Below, one piece after another: positions 26,953 to 37,785 of a stretch of 64,000 bases of DNA (its first letter is position 1; each line of letters begins with the position of its first letter). A model generated the notes under the pieces. The model saw only the letters and a program-made list of their open reading frames with translations. It ran no database searches and was not told the DNA's origin. Made by a program: the position numbers and the translations under genes. Source of the DNA: Streptomyces sp. NBC_00569. GTDB lineage: Bacteria; Actinomycetota; Actinomycetes; Streptomycetales; Streptomycetaceae. The DNA is taken from assembly GCF_036345255.1 (NCBI RefSeq), contig NZ_CP107783.1, positions 5,874,001 through 5,938,000 on the forward strand. The letters run 5' to 3'.

Positions 26953-28184
26953 GCGGCGAACTCCACCGGAAGGGTCCGCAGCCCGCGCATGATGAGCCCT
27001 CCGCGCCATCGTAGGTCGGCACGGTCGACGGCCAGCTCCAGATCCGGCAGACGACGCAACAGCGTCTCGATGGCGACCGTGCCTTCGAGGCGGGCCAGCG
27101 GCGCGCCCAGGCAGTAGTGGATGCCGTGGCCGTAGCCGAGGTGCTGGTTGTCGCGGCGGGAGAGGTCAAGCGTGTCCGGTTCATGGAAACGGGCCGGGTC
27201 GCGGTCCGCGGCGGCAAGGACGACCAGTACGGGATCGCCGGTGGCGATCTGCTGTCCGCCGATGGTGAGGGGTTCGGTGGCGAACCGCCAGGTGGCGAGT
27301 TCCACAGGGCCGTCGTAGCGGAGCAGTTCCTCGATGCCGGTGTCGAGGAGTTCCCGCTCGCCGCGCTCGATCGACTCCTGAAGCCGGGCGCGCTGCTCGG
27401 GGTTGCCGAGGAGCGCGTACACGCCGTTACCGATCAGGTTGATGGTGGTCTCGAAACCGGCGAACAGCAGCACGAAACACATCGCGGCGGCCTCGTTCTC
27501 GGTGAGGTGCTCGCCGTGGTCGGAGGCGCGGATGAGGTCTGAGATCAGGTCGTCGCCGGGGTCGTTGCGCTTGCGGTGGATGAGTTCGGCGAGGTAGCCG
27601 CGGATCTTCTTGACGGAGCGGGCGACGCCGCCGCGCGGGCCGCCGCCGTGCCGGATCATCATCCCTGCCCAGTCGCGGAAGTCGTCCTGGTCCTCGCGGG
27701 GGACGCCGAGCAGGTCGCAGATCGCGTAGATGGGGAGGGGAAAGGCGAAGTCGTGAATGAGGTCGGCCTCGCCCTGCGGTGCGAACCGGTCGATGAGGTC
27801 GTCCGCCAGCTCCTGAACACGCGGCGCGAATGCGGCCACACGCCGTGGGGTGAACGCCTTGGAGACGAGACGGCGAAGACGGGTGTGGTCCGGCGGGTCG
27901 ATGTTGAGCAGATGCGTCATCAGATTGGCACTGCGCTCGCCCGGAATGCCGGTCTTGCTCTTGCCCTGCGCATCCTCGGCATGGTGCTCGGGATTCTTCG
28001 ACAGCCGACTGTCCGCGAGGGCCTGGCGGGCGTCGGCATAGCGGGTCACCAGCCACGCCTCGACGCCGCTGGGCAGCTTCGTCCGGTGGACGGGGGCATT
28101 TTCCCGCAGCCAGGCATAGGCGGGATACGGGTCCGAGGCGAACTCCCAGGTGAAGAGTTCGGGTGCGGCGTTCGGGGCGTTCAC
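26946..28184 (-). CDS. Cytochrome P450 (bacterial CYP105/107-like)
   Basis: 412 residues from the GTG at 28184; an upstream TTG/ATG extension would run antisense to the P450 remnant and has no ribosome site. Class motifs: the I-helix FVLLFAGFETTINLIGNGV (AGxET, oxygen activation), ELLRYDGPVELATWRFA (ExxR helix), and the heme loop LGYGHGIHYCLGAPLARLEG with the Cys thiolate ligand. The heme loop has GHGIHYC rather than the more common FGxGxHxC, a conservative difference. No ferredoxin gene adjoins it, so electron partners must come from elsewhere. The substrate is unknown. Confidence 0.93.
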   Translation of the reverse strand: MNAPNAAPELFTWEFASDPYPAYAWLRENAPVHRTKLPSGVEAWLVTRYADARQALADSRLSKNPEHHAEDAQGKSKTGIPGERSANLMTHLLNIDPPDHTRLRRLVSKAFTPRRVAAFAPRVQELADDLIDRFAPQGEADLIHDFAFPLPIYAICDLLGVPREDQDDFRDWAGMMIRHGGGPRGGVARSVKKIRGYLAELIHRKRNDPGDDLISDLIRASDHGEHLTENEAAAMCFVLLFAGFETTINLIGNGVYALLGNPEQRARLQESIERGERELLDTGIEELLRYDGPVELATWRFATEPLTIGGQQIATGDPVLVVLAAADRDPARFHEPDTLDLSRRDNQHLGYGHGIHYCLGAPLARLEGTVAIETLLRRLPDLELAVDRADLRWRGGLIMRGLRTLPVEFAAH

Positions 28185-28290
28185 GAGACGACCGTATAGG
28201 GAGTCGTCCTGCGAGCCGGCGCCCGTGAGGTCTTGAGCCGCTTTGGCGCGATAGGGACGGCTGGAAGAACTATGCGGATTACGGCACGGC

Positions 28291-28461
28291 TTGGGCGAGA
28301 ATTTCCGGCCGCTGCTCCTCGGCCGCGGAACTCCGTCGCGGGAGGCGCTCCGGCGCGGCGGGCTCGTCATGCGGGGATTGCGCACGCTTCCGGCCGAGTT
28401 CACGCCGCATCAGGTAGAGCCCGGACAAAGCCCCTTAGCTGACGGTCCGTCAAGACTGTGA
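28291..28461 (+). pseudogene. Remnant of a second cytochrome P450 C-terminus
   Basis: The + strand reads FRPLLLGRGTPSREALRRGG, then LVMRGLRTLPAEFTPHQ, and stops at 28459. The intact P450 ends DLRWRGGLIMRGLRTLPVEFAAH, so this is clearly the last ~35 codons of a P450, lying in the opposite orientation just beyond the intact gene's start. The heme loop and everything upstream are missing. It includes one in-frame TTA codon. It explains why an apparently open extension of the P450 runs through here. The rest of the 393-bp gap shows nothing else. Confidence 0.65.
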
Positions 28462-28577
28462 CTTTCACGTGATCTCGGCTGCATCGACTTGTGACAAGCG
28501 TTCGACTCCCGCTACGTTCACCAGTCATCGCGGCACCACCCGCCGCAGCATTCCCCGAGCCCCCGAAAGGCGCCTCC

Positions 28578-29564
28578 ATGCTCACCGGGAACGGTCGTCA
28601 CCGTCGCCCCCGCCAGGCTCCCGCGCTCATCGTCGCCGCGGGAGTGGCCGGCTCCGCCATCGCGATCCCCCTGCTCGGCGCGACCAGCGCGAGCGCCGCC
28701 TCGACGGCGACGTGGGACAAGCTCGCCGAGTGCGAGAGCGGCGGCTCCTGGAGCGCCGATCCGGGCAACGGCTATTACGGCGGGCTCCAGTTCTCGCAGG
28801 AGACCTGGGAGAACTACGGCGGCCTCGACTTCGCGCCGCGCGCCGACCAGGCCAGCCGCTCGCAGCAGATAGCCGTCGCCGAGAAGGTCCTCGCCGACCA
28901 GGGTCCGCGGGCGTGGCCGGTCTGCTCGGTCACCTCGGGCCTCACGGTGGACGACGCCGCGGCCAAGGTCGATCCGGGGGCGGCCCTGCCGACCCCGTCC
29001 GCGTCCGCCGACGACTCCGGCAGTGGCGACGCGTCGAGCGGCGACACCAGGAAGGACGACGCGAGCGACGGACAGGGGGACTCCGCGGCCTCGGGCGCGA
29101 AGGGCGACTCCCGAGAGAAGAATCACGACGACTCGGGTGATACCGCAGGTAACACCGCGAACGACTCCAAGAGTGACAAGTCCGGTCAGGAAGACGCGAC
29201 TTCGACCTCCGGCGCGCCCTCGTCGGAGGCCTCCGACGGCTCGGACTCCGCTGCCGCGCCCGCCTCCGGCCGCCACCGCGGCGAAGCGGCCGAGGACGAT
29301 ACCGCGGGCGCCTCGCGTGCTGACGACAGTTCGGGTCGCCATGCCTCGCGCGGTAGTGAAAACGGGCGCAAGGGCGCGAATGCCGATGAAGGCGCCTATA
29401 CCGTGCGCGCCGGCGACAACCTCTGGGACATCGCCGACACCCATGACGTGGATGGCGGATGGGCCGCTCTGTACGCCGAGAACAAGAAGACGGTCGGCGC
29501 CGATCCCGACCTCATCCTTCCTGGTCAGAGTCTGGATCTTGGGCTCGAATCGGGCGAAAAGTAG
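28578..29564 (+). CDS. rpfC: Resuscitation-promoting factor-like transglycosylase with LysM
   Basis: 328 residues from the ATG at 28578. A secretion signal (LIVAAGVAGSAIAIPLLGAT, cleaved after SASA) is followed by the Rpf domain at ~43-120: WDKLAECESGGSWSADPGNG, YYGGLQFSQETWENYGG, with the catalytic Glu in AECESGG. A long Ser/Asp/Gly-rich linker comes next. The C-terminus is a LysM domain (YTVRAGDNLWDIADTHDV to PGQSLDL). The enzyme cuts peptidoglycan outside the cell and promotes spore germination or wall remodelling. The symbol follows the position beside rpfA and eno. Unlike its neighbour, I see no c-di-AMP riboswitch in its leader. Confidence 0.88.
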   Translation: MLTGNGRHRRPRQAPALIVAAGVAGSAIAIPLLGATSASAASTATWDKLAECESGGSWSADPGNGYYGGLQFSQETWENYGGLDFAPRADQASRSQQIAVAEKVLADQGPRAWPVCSVTSGLTVDDAAAKVDPGAALPTPSASADDSGSGDASSGDTRKDDASDGQGDSAASGAKGDSREKNHDDSGDTAGNTANDSKSDKSGQEDATSTSGAPSSEASDGSDSAAAPASGRHRGEAAEDDTAGASRADDSSGRHASRGSENGRKGANADEGAYTVRAGDNLWDIADTHDVDGGWAALYAENKKTVGADPDLILPGQSLDLGLESGEK

Positions 29565-29729
29565 CGGCAGTTCGGGCTTATTGTCCGCTTTGGCGAGAGT
29601 GAGAGATGGGTCTCAAAGGCCCTGATCGTCTTTGAAATTCGGGCGATCCACTGCTTACGGTCATCACCGCTCGCCACAGCGGGCCCCGTCGGATGTCACG
29701 CCGAATCCTGCCAACGTCCGTACGGGAAC

Positions 29730-29893
29730 AGTCGTCGCGTAAGCGCCGTAGGCAGGAGCGGGGGACCCAGGTAAGTGCCGGCCCCGGCCGTCGAGAGACG
29801 GCCGACCGACCGGCTTGGGGTGAAGTCGCACGCAGGACGTGCGACCGGGCACTCATCCGGCCCGAACCCGACAGCTCACCTCGTAGGCGTCGG
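29730..29893 (+). promoter_or_regulatory. c-di-AMP (ydaO-yuaA type) riboswitch
   Basis: The leader of the next gene has the hallmarks of the ydaO class: GAGCGGGGGACCCAGGTAA near 29756, then CTTGGGGTGAA near 29814, and the highly conserved CCGAACCCGACAGCTCACCT followed by CGTAGGCG at 29862-29889. A GC hairpin (GCCGGCCCCGGCCGTC...GGCCGAC) lies between. In Streptomyces this riboswitch is known to control rpfA, where c-di-AMP binding turns expression off. The ribosome site GTGAGGGG follows directly. Confidence 0.93.
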
Positions 29894-29896
29894 TGA

Positions 29897-30589
<693 letters not shown>

Positions 30590-30624
30590 GTATTAGAGGA
30601 GAGCGGCAGCCTCCAGGCCGCTCG

Positions 30625-30654
30625 GGTACCGGCTCTCGGCGGACGGCCGGTACC
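30625..30654. other. GGTACCGGC inverted repeat between rpfA and its terminator
   Basis: GGTACCGGC and GCCGGTACC form 9-bp perfect arms around a 12-base loop. It may be an extra hairpin stabilising the rpfA transcript end. The wider gap to eno (30590-30913) otherwise holds the terminator below and no convincing promoter; a TAGGCT at 30849 could be an eno -10 but lacks a clear -35. Confidence 0.4.
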
Positions 30655-30676
30655 ACGCCAGGTCCCCCCATGGACT

Positions 30677-30723
30677 CCCCGCCCCGGGTGCGCATTCCCC
30701 CGTCGCACCCGGGGCGGGGTTTT
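30677..30723 (+). terminator. Rho-independent terminator after rpfA
   Basis: CCCCGCCCCGGGTGCG pairs perfectly with CGCACCCGGGGCGGGG across an 11-base loop and is followed by TTTT. Confidence 0.93.
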
Positions 30724-30850
30724 GGTGTGTGCGGGGTCCTGGGCTTTCGTCCGTCGGCGGCCGGAGCTTTTTGTTCCGTTCGGAAACAATTAGCTCTCGG
30801 TTTGTCCACGGGCCGGTCGGTCGGCCGGTTTGAGCCCCGGAGCCGGTTAG

Positions 30851-32194
<1,344 letters not shown>

Positions 32195-32230
32195 GCACAC
32201 CCTTAAGGCACTGCCTTAGGAAGCGTCGTA

Positions 32231-32275
32231 CGTACGTCCCCGCACCCGGTCCCGTACCGTGTGCGGGGACGTACG
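32231..32275 (+). terminator. Hairpin between eno and divIC
   Basis: CGTACGTCCCCGCAC pairs with GTGCGGGGACGTACG across a 15-base loop. A shorter hairpin, TAAGGCA-C-TGCCTTA, lies directly after the eno stop (32204-32218). Together they probably end or attenuate the eno transcript. Confidence 0.7.
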
Positions 32276-32297
32276 CACGTAAAGGGGAGGCGCGAAC

Positions 32298-32786
32298 ATG
32301 GCCGGGAGAGTCCGGGACAGGGACCGTGACCGGTTCTCCACCGCGACCCGGCTGCGTCTGCTCGGCGAGCAGACCGCCGAGCGCGTCTACCGCTCCCAGA
32401 CCAGACGCCAGGCCCGCCGCTCCCGCCTCACCGGCCGCGCGGCACTCCTGGCTCTCGTCCTGTGCACCCTGGTCGTCGCACTCGCCTACCCCATAAGGCA
32501 GTACGTCTCCCAGCGCGGGGAGATCGCCGACCTCCAGCGCCGGCAGCAGGAGGCCCAGAGCAGGGTCGACAGGTTGCGCGACGAGAAGGCACGCTGGCAG
32601 GACGACTCGTACGCCGAGCAGCGGATCCGCGACCGGCTCCACCTCGTGATGCCGGGCGAGACCGGCTACATCGCGCGCGACCCCGACGCGGCGAAGCGCA
32701 CCCGCTCCGAAGGCGGCGCGGAGGGCCGGCCCTGGTACTCGAACGTCTGGGACGGCGTCGACAAGGCCGACCGCCCCGCCGGCTGA
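32298..32786 (+). CDS. divIC: Cell-division protein DivIC/FtsB
   Basis: 162 residues, with AAAGGGGAGG before the ATG. A basic N-terminus is followed by one membrane helix (~48-66, ALLALVLCTLVVALAYPI) and a coiled coil (QRGEIADLQRRQQEAQSRVD), then RDRLHLVMPGETGYIARDP, the conserved end of the FtsB/DivIC fold. It works in the FtsQ-DivIC-FtsL complex at division septa, which in Streptomyces is needed mainly for sporulation septation. Confidence 0.93.
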   Translation: MAGRVRDRDRDRFSTATRLRLLGEQTAERVYRSQTRRQARRSRLTGRAALLALVLCTLVVALAYPIRQYVSQRGEIADLQRRQQEAQSRVDRLRDEKARWQDDSYAEQRIRDRLHLVMPGETGYIARDPDAAKRTRSEGGAEGRPWYSNVWDGVDKADRPAG

Positions 32787-32795
32787 CCCGCCCTC

Positions 32796-32833
32796 ACCGA
32801 AGCCCGAAGCCCCGAAGTCCCGAACCCCGAATC
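32796..32833 (+). repeat. Short CCGAAG tandem run
   Basis: Five CCGAA units spaced 7-8 bp (32797, 32804, 32812, 32820, 32827) lie in the divIC-DUF501 gap, with one more CCGAAG near 32846. This is a minor low-complexity repeat with no evident function. Confidence 0.6.
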
Positions 32834-32876
32834 CGCAGTACCCCCACCGAAGTTCACTGAAGGAAAGCCCCCAGGC

Positions 32877-33407
32877 ATGGACACGCCCCCGCCCCAGACC
32901 GAGCCGACCACGCCCACGGACGCCGACATCCAGGCGTTCAAGGAGCAGCTCGGCCGCCCGCCGCGCGGCCTGCGGGCCATCGCGCACCGCTGCCCGTGCG
33001 GCAACCCGGACGTGGTCGAGACGGCCCCGCGCCTCGAGGACGGCACGCCCTTCCCGACGACGTACTACCTCACGTGCCCGCGCGCCGCGTCCGCCATCGG
33101 CACGCTGGAGGCGAACGGCGTCATGAAGGAGATGACGGAGCGCCTTCAGACGGATCCCGAACTCGCGGACGCGTACCGCAAGGCGCACGAGGACTACATC
33201 GCGCGCCGCGACGCCATCGAGGTTCTCGAGGGCTTCCCGAGCGCGGGCGGCATGCCGGACCGGGTGAAGTGCCTGCACGTCCTGGTCGGCCACTCCCTGG
33301 CCGCGGGCCCGGGCGTGAACCCGCTCGGCGACGAGGCCATCGCGATGCTGCCCGAGTGGTGGGCGAAGGGCCCCTGCGTGTCGGCCGCGCCCGAGGAGGG
33401 CGAGTGA
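32877..33407 (+). CDS. DUF501 domain protein
   Basis: 176 residues. DUF501 landmarks: DIQAFKEQLGRPPRGLRAIA, RCPCGNPDVVETAPRLEDGT, and FPTTYYLTCPRAASAIGTLE, with Cys residues in RCPCG and LTCP that could bind a metal. The C-terminal half has GMPDRVKCLHVLVGHSLA. The function is unknown, but the gene almost always sits between divIC and ppx, as here. Its stop overlaps the ppx start (GTGA). Confidence 0.9.
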   Translation: MDTPPPQTEPTTPTDADIQAFKEQLGRPPRGLRAIAHRCPCGNPDVVETAPRLEDGTPFPTTYYLTCPRAASAIGTLEANGVMKEMTERLQTDPELADAYRKAHEDYIARRDAIEVLEGFPSAGGMPDRVKCLHVLVGHSLAAGPGVNPLGDEAIAMLPEWWAKGPCVSAAPEEGE

Positions 33408-34348
33408 CCAGGGTCGCCGCCGTCGACTGCGGCACGAACTCGATCCGGCTGCTCGTCGCCGACGCCGACCCCGCCACGGGTGAACTCGTCGAACTGGACC
33501 GCCGCATGACGATCGTGCGGCTCGGGCAGGGCGTGGACCGCACGGGACGCCTCGCGCCCGAGGCGCTGGAGCGCACCTTCGCGGCCTGCCGCGAGTACGC
33601 CGAGGTCATCGAGGCGCACGGCGCCGAGAAGATCCGGTTCGTGGCCACGTCCGCGTCCCGTGACGCCGAGAACCGGGACGACTTCGTGCGCGGGGTCATG
33701 GACATCCTGGGCGTCGAGCCCGAGGTCATCACCGGTGACCAGGAGGCCGAGTTCTCCTTCACCGGCGCGACGAAGGAGCTGACGGGCCGGGCCGACCTCG
33801 ACAAGCCCTACCTGGTCGTGGACATCGGCGGCGGCTCGACGGAGTTCGTCGTCGGCGAGGACACGGTCCTGGCCGCGCGCTCCGTCGACATCGGCTGCGT
33901 CCGTATGACGGAGCGCCACCTCATGGGGGAGGACGGCCAGGTCACCGACCCGCCGTCGCCCGCGCAGATCGAGGCGATCCGCGAGGACATCGTCGAGGCC
34001 CTCGACCTGGTGACGCAGACCGTCCCGCTGACCGCGGCCCGCACGCTCGTGGGTCTCGCCGGTTCCGTGACGACGGTCGCCGCGCTCGCGCTCGGCCTGA
34101 CCGAGTACGACTCGGTGGCCATCCACCACTCCCGCATCTCCTACGAGCGTGTCGCCGAGCTCACGGACTGGCTGGTGACGTCCACCCACGACCAGCGCTC
34201 CCTGAACCCGGTCATCCACCCGGGCCGCGTCGACGTCATCGCCTCCGGGGCGCTGGTGCTGCGCCTGATCATGGAGTGGATCGGCGCCAAGGAGGTCGTG
34301 GTGAGCGAGCACGACATCCTCGACGGCATCGCCTGGTCGATCGCCTAG
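33404..34348 (+). CDS. ppx: Ppx/GppA exopolyphosphatase family protein
   Basis: 314 residues from the GTG at 33404, overlapping the DUF501 stop. ASKHA-fold motifs: RVAAVDCGTNSIRLLVAD (phosphate 1), FVATSASRDAENRDDF, VVDIGGGSTEFVVG (phosphate 2), and TLVGLAGSVTTVAALALG (adenosine-type loop). It is the short two-domain form usual in actinobacteria. It releases phosphate from polyphosphate or converts pppGpp to ppGpp. The following gap is long (509 bp) and carries the Rex-type site. Confidence 0.92.
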   Translation: MTRVAAVDCGTNSIRLLVADADPATGELVELDRRMTIVRLGQGVDRTGRLAPEALERTFAACREYAEVIEAHGAEKIRFVATSASRDAENRDDFVRGVMDILGVEPEVITGDQEAEFSFTGATKELTGRADLDKPYLVVDIGGGSTEFVVGEDTVLAARSVDIGCVRMTERHLMGEDGQVTDPPSPAQIEAIREDIVEALDLVTQTVPLTAARTLVGLAGSVTTVAALALGLTEYDSVAIHHSRISYERVAELTDWLVTSTHDQRSLNPVIHPGRVDVIASGALVLRLIMEWIGAKEVVVSEHDILDGIAWSIA

Positions 34349-34454
34349 CCCGCCCCCGGCCCGTTCCAGGCTTTTCCCGACCCCTTCCATCGCCCTTTGC
34401 GGCCCCCTTCCCGGCCCCCCTTCCGACCTGCCGGTACCTCCCGTGGGCGACTCC

Positions 34455-34468
34455 CCTGAGCGCTCAGG
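34455..34468. promoter_or_regulatory. Perfect 14-bp palindrome in the ppx-ndh gap
   Basis: CCTGAGCGCTCAGG is a perfect palindrome, followed by a further TGAGCGC half-site at 34477. It could be an operator; no cognate regulator is evident. Confidence 0.35.
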
Positions 34469-34531
34469 ACGTCGTCTGAGCGCGGTCGAGGAGGGGGGCG
34501 ACACGCGCCGGCGACACCCCGTCGGGAAAGT

Positions 34532-34549
34532 TCGTGAAGTTCTTCACAA
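34532..34549. promoter_or_regulatory. Rex-type redox operator upstream of ndh
   Basis: TCGTGAAGTTCTTCACAA differs at one position from the Rex operator consensus TTGTGAA-N4-TTCACAA. Rex is the NADH/NAD+ sensor of Streptomyces and is known to control respiratory genes, including ndh. The site lies 309 bp before the ndh start, and a half-site TTGTGAA lies at 34806-34812. The remainder of 34349-34857 shows a GC-rich stretch with no clear -10/-35. Confidence 0.7.
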
Positions 34550-34857
34550 GGAATTCGGCCTCATGGGGCGAGGTTCCGGGCCAGATGGCCCGCAGGAGGG
34601 GGTCTTTGGGCTCCGTCGGCTGCCGGGCGGGACGTTCCACGCTTGTTACGGACTGATGAACCGGATGAGTGGTCCACCTCCGCCGGACGCCCGGAGCGGC
34701 AGCTCAAGGGGGGTGCGCAACGACCGGCGATATACCGTGGTTCCCCGCCGGGGCCATGACCTCGGTCACGTGGGCCGCGGAGTGTAGCAGAGGCCCCACC
34801 CGTGCTTGTGAAGGGGCGCACGAGCGACCCCCTCCGGACGGGTGGATACTCGATGGC

Positions 34858-36249
34858 ATGAGCACCACGGAGCGTCCCAGGATCCTCGTAGTAGGCGGTG
34901 GGTACGTAGGCCTGTACGCAGCACGACGCATTCTCAAGAAGATGCGTTATGCGGAAGCGACCGTCACGGTCGTGGACCCGCGCTCGTACATGACTTACCA
35001 GCCCTTCCTCCCCGAAACCGCCGCCGGCAGCATCTCGCCGCGCAACGTCGTCGTCCCGCTGCGACGCGCTGTGCCCGGAGCCGAGATTCTCACCGGCCGG
35101 GTCACCACCATCGACCAGGACCGCAAGGTCGCCACGGTCGCCCCGCTCGTCGGCGAGGCGTACGAGGTTCCCTTCGACTACCTGGTGATCGCGCTCGGCG
35201 CGGTCTCCCGCACCTTCCCGACGCCGGGCCTCGCCGAGGTCGGCATCGGTATGAAGGGTGTCGAGGAGGCCATCGGCCTGCGCAACCACGTGCTCGAGCA
35301 GCTCGACAAGGCCGAGTCCACGAACGACGAGGAGATCCGCCGCAAGGCGCTCACCTTCGTGTTCGTCGGCGGTGGCTTCGCGGGCGCCGAGACGATCGGT
35401 GAGGTCGAGGACCTGGCGCGCGACGCGGCCAAGTTCTACAAGAACGTGAAGCGCGAGGACATGCGCTTCGTGCTCGTCGACGCCGCCGACAAGGTGCTGC
35501 CCGAGGTCGGGCCCGAGCTCGGCACGTACGGCAGGAAGCACCTGGAGTCCCGCGGTATCGAGGTCTACCTGAAGACCACGATGCCGTCCTGCGTCGACGG
35601 TCATGTCGTGCTCAGCAACGGCCTCGAGGTCGACTCCAACACCGTCGTGTGGACCGCCGGTGTCAAGCCGAACCCGGCCCTCGCGCGCTTCGGTCTCCCG
35701 CTCGGCCCCCGCGGCCACGTGGACACCCAGACCACCCTCCAGGTGCAGGGCAGCGACTACATCTGGGCCGCGGGCGACAACGCCCAGGTCCCGGACCTCG
35801 TCGGCCGCGACGCGGGCAACCCGAACGCCTGGTGCCCGCCGAACGCCCAGCACGCCATGCGCCAGGCCAAGGTTCTCGGCGACAACGTGGTCTCCGGCAT
35901 GCGGGGCTTCCCGCAGAAGGACTACAAGCACGCCAACAAGGGTGCTGTCGCGGGTCTGGGCCTGCACAAGGGCGTCGCGATGATCGTCATGGGCAAGATG
36001 AAGATCAAGCTCAAGGGCCGTCTCGCCTGGTACATGCACCGTGGCTACCACGGGCTCGCCATGCCGACCTGGAACCGCAAGATCCGTGTGATCGCCGAGT
36101 GGACGATCAACATGTTCCAGAAGCGCGACATCACCGCGCTCGGCGCCCTGGAGACTCCGCGCGAGGAGTTCTACGAGGCCGCCAAGCCGGCGCCGGCCCC
36201 GGCCGCCGCCGAGGCTCCGAAGGTCGAGGAGAAGGCCAAGGCCTCCTGA
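34858..36249 (+). CDS. ndh: Type II NADH dehydrogenase
   Basis: 463 residues. Two Rossmann motifs are present: RILVVGGGYVGLYAARRIL for FAD, and LTFVFVGGGFAGAETIGEVE for NADH. The FAD-contacting IWAAGDNAQVPD and the quinone-side CPPNAQHAMRQAKVLGDNV are typical of NDH-2 enzymes. The C-terminal RKIRVIAEWTINMFQKRDI helices attach it to the inner face of the membrane. It passes electrons from NADH to menaquinone without pumping protons. The upstream Rex-type operator fits redox control. An Ala/Pro/Lys-rich tail ends the chain, and a terminator follows. Confidence 0.94.
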   Translation: MSTTERPRILVVGGGYVGLYAARRILKKMRYAEATVTVVDPRSYMTYQPFLPETAAGSISPRNVVVPLRRAVPGAEILTGRVTTIDQDRKVATVAPLVGEAYEVPFDYLVIALGAVSRTFPTPGLAEVGIGMKGVEEAIGLRNHVLEQLDKAESTNDEEIRRKALTFVFVGGGFAGAETIGEVEDLARDAAKFYKNVKREDMRFVLVDAADKVLPEVGPELGTYGRKHLESRGIEVYLKTTMPSCVDGHVVLSNGLEVDSNTVVWTAGVKPNPALARFGLPLGPRGHVDTQTTLQVQGSDYIWAAGDNAQVPDLVGRDAGNPNAWCPPNAQHAMRQAKVLGDNVVSGMRGFPQKDYKHANKGAVAGLGLHKGVAMIVMGKMKIKLKGRLAWYMHRGYHGLAMPTWNRKIRVIAEWTINMFQKRDITALGALETPREEFYEAAKPAPAPAAAEAPKVEEKAKAS

Positions 36250-36270
36250 CCCCGGTCCAGTAACACCCCT

Positions 36271-36308
36271 GAAGGGGCGCTCGCCATCCGTGGTGCGAGC
36301 GCCCCTTC
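36271..36308 (+). terminator. Terminator hairpin after ndh
   Basis: GAAGGGGCGCTCGC pairs perfectly with GCGAGCGCCCCTTC across a ten-base loop, 21 bp after the stop codon. Confidence 0.87.
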
Positions 36309-36475
36309 GGCGTTCCCGGATCCGCCCGGCCGGCGCTCCGGTCCGCCGATGTGCGTGGCCGCTACATGTATTTTGCCGATCCGTAACGCAGTAACGGGAC
36401 TGCGAGAGCGCTCCGTTGGTGTTTACGTGGTGTTGGACGATTCCGGGATCGTCTCCCATTACGGAGGTGTGCGCC

Positions 36476-37774
36476 ATGCAGGACGCCGCACAGCGGCTGA
36501 AGAACCTCGCCGAACAGCTACTCGGAGTACCGCTTCCCGTAAGGCTTCGCGCCTGGGACGGTTCGGAGGCCGGGCCGCCCGCCGGACCCACCCTCGTCGT
36601 ACGCAACCGCCGCGCCCTGCGCCGCCTGTTGTGGAAGCCGGGAGAACTCGGCCTGGCCCGCGCCTGGGTGGCCGGTGACCTGGACGTGGAGGGCGATCTG
36701 TACGACGCCCTCGGCCGGATGGCCGGGCTCATCTGGGAGCGCCCCGAGGAGGACGGCAGGAGCCTCGTCGAGGCACTGAGGGAGCCCAGGGTCAGGGCCG
36801 CCGTCGCCGAGCTGGTCAAGCTTGCCGGGCCCTTCCTGCCGCCGGCCCCTCCCGGTGAGGAGATGCGCAGACGCGGCCGCCTCCATCTGCACACCAAGAA
36901 CAGCGACCGACGGGCCATCAGCCACCACTACGACGTCGGCAACGACTTCTACGAACTGGTCCTCGGCCCCTCGATGGTCTACTCGTGCGCGTACTGGGAC
37001 TCGCCGGACGGCACCCTCGAGGACGCCCAGCGCGACAAGCTCGAACTCGTCTCCCGCAAGCTCGGCCTGGCGCCCGGCCAGCGCCTGCTCGACGTCGGCT
37101 GCGGCTGGGGCTCCATGGCCATCCACGCCGCCCGCGAGCACGGCGTCCGCGTCGTCGGCGTGACGCTCTCGCAGGAGCAGGCCGCGTACGCCCGTAAACG
37201 GGTCGCCGAGGAGGGGCTCACCGATCGGGTGGAGATCCGGGTCCAGGACTACCGCGACGTGCGCGACGGCCCCTTCGACGCGATCTCGTCCATCGGCATG
37301 GCCGAACACGTCGGCTCCGAGCGGTACCTGGAGTACGCCGAGGCGCTCTACGCCCTTCTCAAGCCGGGCGGCAGGCTCCTCAACCACCAGATCGGCCGGC
37401 GCCCCCAGAAGGACGAGTCGACCTACGAGGTCGACGAGTTCATCGACGCGTACGTCTTCCCGGACGGGGAGCTCGCGCCGGTCGGCACGACCACCGGGCT
37501 CCTGGAGCTGGCCGGCTTCGAGGTCAGGGACCTGGAGGCGATCCGGGAGCACTACGCGCTCACGCTGCGCCGCTGGGTGGCCAACCTGGAGGCGGGCTGG
37601 CCCGCGGCCGTGAAGTTCACGAGCCCCGGCCGGGCCCGCATCTGGCGCCTCTACATGGCCGCGTGCGCGCTGAGCTTCGAGCGCAACAAGATCGGCGTGA
37701 ACCAGATCCTCGCCGTGAAGACACCCCTGTCGGGCGACCCGGGTATGCCCCTGCGGGCGCGTACCTGGAACTGA
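36476..37774 (+). CDS. Cyclopropane-fatty-acyl-phospholipid synthase family methyltransferase
   Basis: 432 residues from the ATG at 36476 behind GGAGGT. The first ~130 residues are the family's N-terminal domain (LRRLLWKPGELGLARAWVAG). The catalytic domain follows: AISHHYDVGNDFYELVLGPS, YSCAYWDSPDGTLEDAQRDK, the AdoMet motif LLDVGCGWGSMAIHAA, GVTLSQEQAAYARKR, and SIGMAEHVGSERY. It should methylate or cyclopropanate unsaturated fatty acyl chains of membrane phospholipids. The enzyme stands alone between terminators. Confidence 0.9.
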   Translation: MQDAAQRLKNLAEQLLGVPLPVRLRAWDGSEAGPPAGPTLVVRNRRALRRLLWKPGELGLARAWVAGDLDVEGDLYDALGRMAGLIWERPEEDGRSLVEALREPRVRAAVAELVKLAGPFLPPAPPGEEMRRRGRLHLHTKNSDRRAISHHYDVGNDFYELVLGPSMVYSCAYWDSPDGTLEDAQRDKLELVSRKLGLAPGQRLLDVGCGWGSMAIHAAREHGVRVVGVTLSQEQAAYARKRVAEEGLTDRVEIRVQDYRDVRDGPFDAISSIGMAEHVGSERYLEYAEALYALLKPGGRLLNHQIGRRPQKDESTYEVDEFIDAYVFPDGELAPVGTTTGLLELAGFEVRDLEAIREHYALTLRRWVANLEAGWPAAVKFTSPGRARIWRLYMAACALSFERNKIGVNQILAVKTPLSGDPGMPLRARTWN

Positions 37775-37785
37775 CGGCCCGGACA

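Noticed and set aside
28185..28403. N-terminal extension of the P450
   Set aside because: It runs antisense to a P450 C-terminal remnant, lacks a ribosome site, and would give an N-terminus unlike the family.
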